A stretch of DNA of 22,264 bases from CAZISM01 sp964541895 (GTDB lineage: Bacteria; Zhuqueibacterota; Zhuqueibacteria; Residuimicrobiales; Residuimicrobiaceae): assembly GCA_964541895.1 (NCBI GenBank), contig CAZISM010000090.1, positions 1 through 22,264 on the forward strand, written 5' to 3'. Position numbers and translations under genes: made by a program. Within the stretch, counting starts at the first letter, position 1. Every line of letters begins with the position of its first letter. The notes under the pieces were generated by a model that worked only from the letters and a program-made list of their open reading frames with translations, did no database searches and had not been told where the DNA came from. Positions 16,519-22,264 of this stretch are shown here, in pieces.

Positions 16519-17538
16519 TCAGCCGGTATGCGACGCCGAGTCGCCCAACATGTACAATTGCCACAAGTCCCGGTCGTCCAGCCGCATAAAAGGTGCCAGC
16601 GCCAACTTGCCTGTTTTGCCTATCGATTTTTCCAGATAGGTGAATTCGTTGAATTTTTCTTTGAGGCCTGGATCCATGTTATGTTCCAAACCGTACTGTC
16701 TGAGCAGCAGCATGCCCTTGGCATGAATGGCCAGCTCCAGATAAATTCGAAGATAACACAAGAGATCGACCACCACGGTCGGCGGGAAAAAGTCGCGGAT
16801 GGAGTGCAGATACTGGCCAAAACGGGTTTCCGTTATATGCCCGGTCAGGATCATCTCCAGCATAGTCATGTCTTCGTCCATGCCCATGCTCAACCAGCTG
16901 CGCAGCGAGCGCTCGCTGTTTTCGTACACCAGAATGATCAGCAGGGGCAATGCCACAATGATGGCGATGGTGGTCAAGAGGGGCGGTAACAGGAATTGAT
17001 TGTACAGGGAGTGAATGGCGGCCGCGACGATAAAAGAGGGGAGGACGCTTTTCCATACGCCGCTGCTGCTCTGATCGCTGATCCGTTTGTACAGGATTCC
17101 GAACAAGGCCGCGCAGGACGCGTGCATGACCGCGGTGCCGAACCCGCGAACAAACCACACCGCGAGATGGCTGTCCGCCAGTTGATGCAGATAACTGACA
17201 TTTTCCACAATGGAAAAACCGGCGCCGATGGCGGCCCCGTGAATGGCGGCGTCAACCAAAAAGCCGATTCGTTTTTTCCGGATCAACAGCAGCAGCGGAG
17301 CAGCCTTGGCGGCTTCTTCGATCACCGGCGCCAGGAATCTGGAATAGGGGTCTACGGCGATGCCCATCCCGTTCATAAACGCCATATTGATCAGCAGCGC
17401 CACAAAGGCGACGCCGATCCCTTTCATCAGACTGGCCAGGGCGTTCGCGGCCGAAACCAGTTTATAGCTGTCCAGCAAAAGGAGCGCCAGCGCCAGAATC
17501 AGCACCGGCAGCAGGCTGATCAGTATGCTCAGGATCAT
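16519..17538 (-). CDS. PrsW-family intramembrane metalloprotease
   Basis: This is a 339-residue polytopic membrane protein. Hydrophobic segments run from residues 2-22, 40-60 and through about 205. The family's membrane-embedded motifs are all present: EEAAK (Glu74, Glu75, Lys78), FSIVE (Phe108, Glu112), His139 in MHASCA, and His176 in HSLYN. PrsW proteases cut membrane proteins within the bilayer, as known for release of an anti-sigma factor in Bacillus. Residues about 206-339 are a soluble helical tail absent from minimal PrsW proteins. The start ATG overlaps the stop of the peptidase-barrel gene as ATGA, so translation is coupled. A SpoIIE-type regulator follows, which suggests a joint role in envelope signalling. 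The substrate is unknown. Confidence 0.88.
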   Translation of the reverse strand: MILSILISLLPVLILALALLLLDSYKLVSAANALASLMKGIGVAFVALLINMAFMNGMGIAVDPYSRFLAPVIEEAAKAAPLLLLIRKKRIGFLVDAAIHGAAIGAGFSIVENVSYLHQLADSHLAVWFVRGFGTAVMHASCAALFGILYKRISDQSSSGVWKSVLPSFIVAAAIHSLYNQFLLPPLLTTIAIIVALPLLIILVYENSERSLRSWLSMGMDEDMTMLEMILTGHITETRFGQYLHSIRDFFPPTVVVDLLCYLRIYLELAIHAKGMLLLRQYGLEHNMDPGLKEKFNEFTYLEKSIGKTGKLALAPFMRLDDRDLWQLYMLGDSASHTG

Positions 17539-20474
17539 AGAATTTTAAAGGAAACCATGAACTCACGGCCAAGGTTTCTATCGTTGTGAAATGCATGGGC
17601 ATAACCGAGCGAAAGCGTAGACTGGTACAGGGCGAAGGAGACCAGACGAAAGTCCAGTTGTGCGCCCAGAGTGTAAAAGAGCGGCCGTTTTGTTTCGTTC
17701 AGAGTGTTGGTGGTCAGCGCGCCGGAGAGGAGGGATAGTCTCGCCCATTTGAAATAGAGACTGGGGATGCCGAAACGACGAAACCGCAACGGCGGCAGAT
17801 TCCATTCCAGGAGCATCTTGCCGAAGCCGGCCCCGCCGATTTCATTGAGCTCTGCGCCAGGAAAACTGTAATATTCACGGTAGCGGGCGGACTCGGCGAA
17901 ATCCACCCAGTTATTGCCAAAGCCGCCGAAATAAAAATTGGAAAAAGCCGACGAGCGGTCGCCCTGGGCATAACCGCCATACAGGCGCACCCACAACGAC
18001 GAGTGGTCGAGCGGCAGCAGCAGGCCTCGAGTCAGACCGGCCCAGGTGCGGAAATAATATTGCGAGGCTGCATAATTGACGCCCCCCATCCAGCGCACCT
18101 GCCATCCTTTTTCATGTTCGACGGCGCCCAACGATTTCAAAAGCAGGGAGTAATCCAGGTTCATGCGCAACAGGGTCATGTGGCTGAAAGTGGCGTCGAC
18201 GTTCTGGTATTCGGGCAATTTTTCCAAATCCCGGTAGGTATAGAGGCTTACGGTGGTTTTGAGCGTTTTCGGCTTTTCATAGATCAGGTAGGTGTCATAC
18301 TCTCCGCCTACATAATAGCCTTTTCGGCTGGTTCGGGTCGGCCCAAACAGATCGTAAAAGTCCGCGCTGTTCATGCCGGCGCTTACTTTCCAGTTCAGAT
18401 GCCGGTAATTGATGTTGGCATGTATCCGTTCCGCAGGCGGCAGAATGTTGTGCGGCGAATAGGTGAGCTGGGCGTCAACGGCATCGACGCCCAGAGGATC
18501 CTGCCAATTCATGCGCAGGCCGCCGGCTACATACTCTTTGTATCCTTCTGCTACGGGATACCAGGAGGCGGTTCGTATCTGCTTTAATGGTTGATAGGGT
18601 CCACTGCGGATCTGCAGGGAATCCTGGTTCATCAGAGCCGGAGAGGGTGGTTTTAATACCCAGCTCTTGACCACCGGATGCGTGTCCGCCACCGCCTGAC
18701 CGAGGAAGCGGATCGAGTGAATCTGCGTCTGTATCCGGTTCGGGATCATAACCGGAAGAAACCCCTGGCCGGTGTAGCGAAACACGATCAAGGAATCCTC
18801 TGAGACAGGCACAGGACGGAAAAATCCCGTTTCGGTGTTGCTGAGGGCATCCATATCTTTTTTGCTGAAATCGTAGCGAAAGACGTTGGCGACGCCGCTA
18901 TAGTAGGAGGTGCCGTACAGGTAACGGCCGTCCTGTGAGAATACAAAATTTTGCGGCGCGTTTTCGGAAAATTCATACAGCACGTCATAGCGGCTGTCGC
19001 CCTTGCGCAAGGAATCCGTTTGAAAGCGAATCAGGCGCTGGCGGCCGTTGATTTCAATGAGCGAGGCGGTCAGAATCGAACCGTCGGGCGAGAGGTCGAT
19101 GTCGAACAGGTCTTTGCCATATGCCAGAGCGAGTACTTCTTTGCGCTTCCGGTACGGCGGCTCGATGCACACCAGGGTGGAATAGCCGTTGTGGTGTTGA
19201 ACGCCCCACAGGGAGGCATCGTGCTGATTGAAGGCCAGATCGCCGATGCGGCAGTTTTTCATCAAAAGCTCCTGCCGGCCGCTGCGCAGCTCCACGACGT
19301 TCAAATTGCGCCAGGATTGACTGTTGTTGGTGGTATAGAACATTTTTTCATGCTGGTGGTCATACGCCAGTGAAGACACGTAGAACAGGGCCGGAGTGCG
19401 CACCTCGCAAATCTTTTGCGATGCGCCGGTCTTGATGTCGATGGTTACGATCTGCGCCATCTGACCGGGATAATTGACGGCAGAGATCAGCCTGTTCTTC
19501 TGTTGGTCGTAAAACGAACGCGACACCGATCCCAGGGCGACCGGGGTGATCGGCCGATAGGGCGTCAGCGGAAAAAGGCGCAGCGAGTCCATGTTGGCGT
19601 TTTGCCAGGCCTGTTCAAAGGCGATCCATTTTTTCCATTCCTCGGCCAGGGCTTGGCCGTAGACGTTCTTAAACTGATCGAGAAAATACCGCTTGCTGCC
19701 GTTGCCACGGGTATACCATTTTCGTAGTTTGTCCGGTCCATGCTGCAGGGCCAGATAGCTGACAAAACGGGCGCCATACAGATAGGAATTGACACCGATT
19801 TGGAAATCGATGGTGGTGCCCTCCGACTCCAGGCCGACCATATCGTAAAAATAGCTGCTGTCCCTGACCATGGTACGAAACACCATTTCATCATAGCCGC
19901 CCAAGGCGCGGCCGATGCCGCCGGCCATCCAGGTTTCCATGAACACGGCCAACCCTTCGTGATACCAGCGCGGCGAATACCAGCGCGGCGTGGTGAGATA
20001 GCTGTAGTACATGGAAAAGGGCGATTCCACCGTGGCCGCCACTTTGCCCTGAAACAAACGCCGGAAAAAATGATCAGCAGCGCTGGCTTTGTCTGTGGCC
20101 ATGAGGTGTACGATTTCGTGATTCATGACCCAGTTCATGCGTTCGTTGGTGGGTGAGGTCTCGTAGACATAATCAAAGGGTTCCATGCCCATATTGAGAA
20201 AATTCCAGGGGATGGTGTTGGTGCCGGCGCTGCCGAAATCGTTCCAATCCTGCAGGAGAATGGTCACTTTTTCAGAGGGCGTGTAGTCGAAAAACCGGTG
20301 ATGAAAGGCCAGCGAATTTTCAAAGCAGCGCAGGGCATGGGGCACAATATAGGCATGATTCGGATTCAGATAAATCATGCGCAGATTTTTGGATTCGTAT
20401 TGATAAAACTGCGCCGACGAACGGAAAGGCAAGATGAGGATGAAAGCAAGACATGCAGCGCGACACATTTTCAT
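17535..20474 (-). CDS. Secreted HExxH metallopeptidase fused to TolB-like propeller and outer-membrane beta-barrel
   Basis: This is a 979-residue protein with a signal peptide (about 1-21, cleavage after SSA). Residues about 30-320 form a gluzincin-like (peptidase MA/M1-type) domain with the zinc site HEIVH (His119, Glu120, His123) and a downstream WYHEGLAVFME segment, whose Glu173 (or Glu180) should be the third ligand. Residues about 320-600 hold repeats of TolB/WD40-like propeller type. From about 650 to the end the protein is rich in alternating hydrophobic and aromatic strands with Gly-rich turns, consistent with an outer-membrane beta-barrel related to surface-antigen or BamA-type barrels. 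The last residue is Leu rather than the common Phe. The likely place is the outer membrane with the peptidase in the periplasm or outside. A GAGGAG ribosome site sits seven bases upstream. The final codons overlap the PrsW start. Confidence 0.85.
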   Translation of the reverse strand: MKMCRAACLAFILILPFRSSAQFYQYESKNLRMIYLNPNHAYIVPHALRCFENSLAFHHRFFDYTPSEKVTILLQDWNDFGSAGTNTIPWNFLNMGMEPFDYVYETSPTNERMNWVMNHEIVHLMATDKASAADHFFRRLFQGKVAATVESPFSMYYSYLTTPRWYSPRWYHEGLAVFMETWMAGGIGRALGGYDEMVFRTMVRDSSYFYDMVGLESEGTTIDFQIGVNSYLYGARFVSYLALQHGPDKLRKWYTRGNGSKRYFLDQFKNVYGQALAEEWKKWIAFEQAWQNANMDSLRLFPLTPYRPITPVALGSVSRSFYDQQKNRLISAVNYPGQMAQIVTIDIKTGASQKICEVRTPALFYVSSLAYDHQHEKMFYTTNNSQSWRNLNVVELRSGRQELLMKNCRIGDLAFNQHDASLWGVQHHNGYSTLVCIEPPYRKRKEVLALAYGKDLFDIDLSPDGSILTASLIEINGRQRLIRFQTDSLRKGDSRYDVLYEFSENAPQNFVFSQDGRYLYGTSYYSGVANVFRYDFSKKDMDALSNTETGFFRPVPVSEDSLIVFRYTGQGFLPVMIPNRIQTQIHSIRFLGQAVADTHPVVKSWVLKPPSPALMNQDSLQIRSGPYQPLKQIRTASWYPVAEGYKEYVAGGLRMNWQDPLGVDAVDAQLTYSPHNILPPAERIHANINYRHLNWKVSAGMNSADFYDLFGPTRTSRKGYYVGGEYDTYLIYEKPKTLKTTVSLYTYRDLEKLPEYQNVDATFSHMTLLRMNLDYSLLLKSLGAVEHEKGWQVRWMGGVNYAASQYYFRTWAGLTRGLLLPLDHSSLWVRLYGGYAQGDRSSAFSNFYFGGFGNNWVDFAESARYREYYSFPGAELNEIGGAGFGKMLLEWNLPPLRFRRFGIPSLYFKWARLSLLSGALTTNTLNETKRPLFYTLGAQLDFRLVSFALYQSTLSLGYAHAFHNDRNLGREFMVSFKIL

Positions 20475-20563
20475 GACCAGGCTCCTCTGCAGCGATGAAC
20501 GTTGGTGGCGTAGCAGTGGAATTCAGCGATCTCTATCGATAAGGCAAGTGCAGGAGGTGCGTT

Positions 20564-20662
20564 ATGGAACAGCAAAAGGGAAAAGACCGCCCCCGTGTCT
20601 TTTCCCTTAAAATCGAGTATTCAGTTTGCTTAATTGACGCTGTTGCCTTTTTCCAGGCCTGA
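20564..20662 (+). other. Small open frame with a good ribosome binding site, doubtful
   Basis: AGGAGG at 20552-20557 is followed six bases later by ATG and a frame of 32 codons (MEQQKGKDRP...). It runs through the terminator hairpin and antisense to the end of the repeat-protein gene. The hairpin explains much of its codon content, so it is probably chance, but the ribosome site makes it worth recording. Confidence 0.15.
20576..20608 (-). terminator. Strong hairpin terminator after the repeat-protein gene
   Basis: A perfect 12-base-pair inverted repeat, AAGGGAAAAGAC (20576-20587) with GTCTTTTCCCTT (20597-20608), encloses a nine-base loop. On the minus strand it begins 21 bases after the stop of the repeat-protein gene, and the right arm runs into a short T-run (CCCTTTTGC). 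It separates the repeat-protein unit from the peptidase operon. Confidence 0.75.
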
Positions 20663-21757
20663 TTGTCTTTCCAATGTGTTCTTTTCCAGACCTTGGGATC
20701 TCTCCAATCCAGGCAGTTTGTTCAGTGCATCATTCTTTGCTTCCAGCGGCATCTTGCCCAGTGATTCCGAACGTGCCAGGGGAGACATGTTTTGCAGCGT
20801 GTTGGCGCGTTCCAGAGAGCCCATGTTGGCGAGAGTGATGGCGCAATCCAGCGACGGCAGCTTTTCCAGGCCCTGGGCGCGGGCGAGAGGATCCATTTTA
20901 TTGAGAGTATTGACCCGGTCGGCCAGGGTCATATTTTCCAGGGAAGTGCCGCGGACACCGATTTCCATTCGTTCAAGAGTTTCGGCGCGATTCAGATCAT
21001 CCATACGGGCCAACGTATTGGCACATTCAAGGGGATTCATTCTGGACAGAGCCTCGGCTCTCTGCAGCGCCGGTTTGGCTTCCAGTTCGCTTTGGGTTTT
21101 TTCAAGTCCAAACAACCGGTTGAGCGTCTCCTCTCTTTCCAGGCCGCCCATCCGTTCCAGCGTCTGCTCTTTCTGCAGGTCCGGCATTTTGCCGATGGTT
21201 TCTGCTCTGGCCAGTCCGCTCATATTTTGCAGAATTTGGGTGCTCTGCTCAAGCGGCATTTTGTTCAGTATGTCCGGCCGCGCGGACAGAGCCATGTTGC
21301 TCAAGGTCTGGGCCGCCTGGAGAGGTTGCTCTATTCCCAGAAGAGTGGCGGCCTCCAGTGGCGGCAGCTTCTCCAGTACGTCGGCTTTTTGCAAAGTGGG
21401 CATATTGGCGAGCGTAGTTTCGCGTTCCAGGCCAGGCATTTTTGCGAGTATGATAGCTTGCTCCAAAGGCGAATATTTTCCCAAAGCTTCCGCTCTTTCC
21501 AGGACCGGCGTCTTGGCCAGGGTGGACGCTGTTTCCATCATCGCCGTCATGACCGAAGCATCGGCTTGAATGCCTTCGTTCAGCACAACGTCCTGATCGC
21601 TGATCTGTTCGGAATGATAGCGATCCGCTTTCTGTACGCCACCGATGGTCCCGCGCGCGGTCTCCGACGCCGGCCATTCAACCGATGTGGCCAGATAGAT
21701 AGCTGTGATCGCCAACAGAGCCGCTACGGCCAACAGCACTTTAAACTTGGTTGTCAT
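20630..21757 (-). CDS. Membrane-anchored protein of tandem 12-residue helical repeats, unknown function
   Basis: This 375-residue protein begins with TTKFK and a hydrophobic run (about residues 7-23), so it is a signal-anchored or exported protein. A linker to about residue 73 follows. From there nearly to the end run about 24 repeats of 12 residues with consensus L-x-R-A-x-T-L-x-x-M-x-x, occasionally 11 or 13 long. Examples are LERANTLQNMSP and LARAETIGKMPD. Each unit should form one short helix, together a helical solenoid. The pattern recalls the helical N-terminal domain of MgtE transporters, but this is a resemblance only. Two repeats carry Cys in the R-A position (LECAN, LDCAI). I do not recognise the family. 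AGGAGGAG is just upstream of ATG 21757. The neighbouring 142-residue-plus protein is 33 bases upstream and probably co-transcribed. Confidence 0.85.
   Translation of the reverse strand: MTTKFKVLLAVAALLAITAIYLATSVEWPASETARGTIGGVQKADRYHSEQISDQDVVLNEGIQADASVMTAMMETASTLAKTPVLERAEALGKYSPLEQAIILAKMPGLERETTLANMPTLQKADVLEKLPPLEAATLLGIEQPLQAAQTLSNMALSARPDILNKMPLEQSTQILQNMSGLARAETIGKMPDLQKEQTLERMGGLEREETLNRLFGLEKTQSELEAKPALQRAEALSRMNPLECANTLARMDDLNRAETLERMEIGVRGTSLENMTLADRVNTLNKMDPLARAQGLEKLPSLDCAITLANMGSLERANTLQNMSPLARSESLGKMPLEAKNDALNKLPGLERSQGLEKNTLERQSGLEKGNSVN
20640..21538 (-). repeat. Tandem 36-base coding repeats (12-residue protein units)
   Basis: The region encodes about 24 in-register copies of a 12-residue unit. 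The DNA copies are diverged, with frequent short blocks such as CTCCAG- and GCGCG-rich segments, so purifying selection acts on the protein pattern rather than on DNA identity. Occasional 11- and 13-residue units show past slippage by whole codons. Confidence 0.8.
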
Positions 21758-21760
21758 ATA

Positions 21761-21768
21761 CTCCTCCT
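21761..21768 (-). promoter_or_regulatory. Ribosome binding site of the repeat-protein gene
   Basis: AGGAGGAG on the minus strand lies three to five bases before ATG 21757. It fixes the start of the repeat protein and argues against the plus-strand frames over the same region. Confidence 0.6.
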
Positions 21769-21790
21769 GGTGTGATATATTGAATCGTTG

Positions 21791-22264
21791 TTAATCGAGT
21801 TGATAGGTAAAGAATAATTCGTTGTTCTTTTTGATTAATAATTGTACGGGCGCGGCGTCCGAGCTCTGGCGGTCAAAACTCAGCTGCAGTTTGCAGAGGC
21901 CGTTCACGGGCAGCGTTAATCTGCCTTCATCCATATGCAGCCCCTGCAAGGGCGCTCCGGCGTCGTTTCGGATGCCGCGCAATTGCAGATGATTCCGGGC
22001 ATAGTCGAAAACGATGTCTGCCGATTCCTGCGGCTTTAAAATCAACTGCACATCCATCGCGGCGTCCTGGTTTTTCCAGGAAATTTTACCGTGTATTTTG
22101 GCGCCCGAGATCGTCTTGCTCTGCCAGCCGCTGTCCATAGTCCGCAGCGTCCCTGACAGCTGCGAGGTCTGCAGGGACGTCTCGGTGAATAGACCGCTGT
22201 GAACCAGGAGCAGGAGCAACAGGCCCAGCGCCAGTCCGGCCGAAAAACTGTAAATATATTTTAT
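21791..22264 (-). CDS. Small membrane-anchored or exported protein, unknown function (start beyond window)
   Basis: The minus-strand frame is open to the end of the window. The residues before the TTG at 22219 read as a continuing hydrophobic segment (IKYIYSFSAGLALG then LLLLLVH), so the TTG is internal to a signal peptide or membrane anchor and the true start lies just outside. About 130 residues follow, rich in beta-forming and polar residues (SGTLRTMDSGW, GRLTLPVNG, ELFFTYQLD), which suggests a beta-sandwich. I recognise no family or catalytic motif. The stop is 33 bases upstream of the repeat-protein start, on the same strand, so the two are probably one transcription unit and may function together at the membrane. 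Confidence 0.7.
   Translation of the reverse strand: MKYIYSFSAGLALGLLLLLLVHSGLFTETSLQTSQLSGTLRTMDSGWQSKTISGAKIHGKISWKNQDAAMDVQLILKPQESADIVFDYARNHLQLRGIRNDAGAPLQGLHMDEGRLTLPVNGLCKLQLSFDRQSSDAAPVQLLIKKNNELFFTYQLD

Noticed and set aside
15451..16989. Plus-strand open frame of 512 codons
   Set aside because: It runs antisense to the receiver-phosphatase and PrsW genes, both of which have intact family motifs. The long frame follows from their codon bias.
20640..21538. Tandem repeats considered as a CRISPR array or DNA-level satellite
   Set aside because: Units are diverged at the DNA level, contiguous without spacers and keep a protein pattern in one frame.
20634..21775. Two plus-strand frames of 311 and 327 codons across the repeat region
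   Set aside because: They are by-products of the 36-base coding repeats. The minus frame has the ribosome site, signal anchor and regular 12-residue unit.

Overview
The window reads as one contig fragment from a diderm (Gram-negative-type) bacterium with roughly 55-57 % GC. Outer-membrane character is supported by many signal peptides, a probable lipoprotein and a predicted outer-membrane beta-barrel. Several genes carry strong AGGAGG-type ribosome binding sites, which argues against a typical Bacteroidota genome. The two-component-regulator propeller, the peptidase-propeller-barrel protein and the PrsW/SpoIIE signalling genes fit lineages around the FCB group (KSB1-, Calditrichota- or Latescibacterota-like). 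That placement is an inference and has low confidence. No rRNA, tRNA, CRISPR array, transposase or integrase was recognised, and no stretch longer than 300 bases lacks a gene.

Region 1 (1-15326, all + strand) is a carbohydrate-utilisation cluster. Its order is: a GH2 beta-galactosidase-like enzyme cut by the window edge; a PfkB-family sugar(-phosphate) kinase; a second, secreted GH2 enzyme; a secreted GH106-type alpha-L-rhamnosidase; a secreted glycerophosphodiester phosphodiesterase; a secreted predicted alpha/alpha-toroid protein of unknown activity; a SUMF1-like protein lacking the formylglycine-generating cysteines; a protein with a propeller sensor domain fused to a second copy of the alpha/alpha-toroid family; and a probably lipid-anchored metallophosphoesterase. 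Two glycosidases plus two phosphoesterases suggest that the target is a rhamnose- and galactose-type glycan, possibly carrying phosphodiester decorations. The two related toroid proteins are the least explained enzymes and the best candidates for new activities.

Region 2 (15331-20474, all - strand) converges on region 1 with only four bases between stop codons. It encodes a large secreted HExxH metallopeptidase fused to a TolB-like propeller and an outer-membrane beta-barrel, then a PrsW-type intramembrane protease (ATGA overlap), then a response regulator with a SpoIIE/RsbU-type PP2C phosphatase output. A terminator-like hairpin overlaps the last codons and the stop of the phosphatase gene. 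Together these look like an envelope-sensing or regulated-proteolysis module.

Region 3 (20564-22264, - strand) holds a small membrane-anchored or secreted protein cut by the window edge, and a membrane-anchored protein made almost entirely of about 24 tandem 12-residue helical repeats. A strong hairpin terminator follows. I cannot assign a function to this pair.
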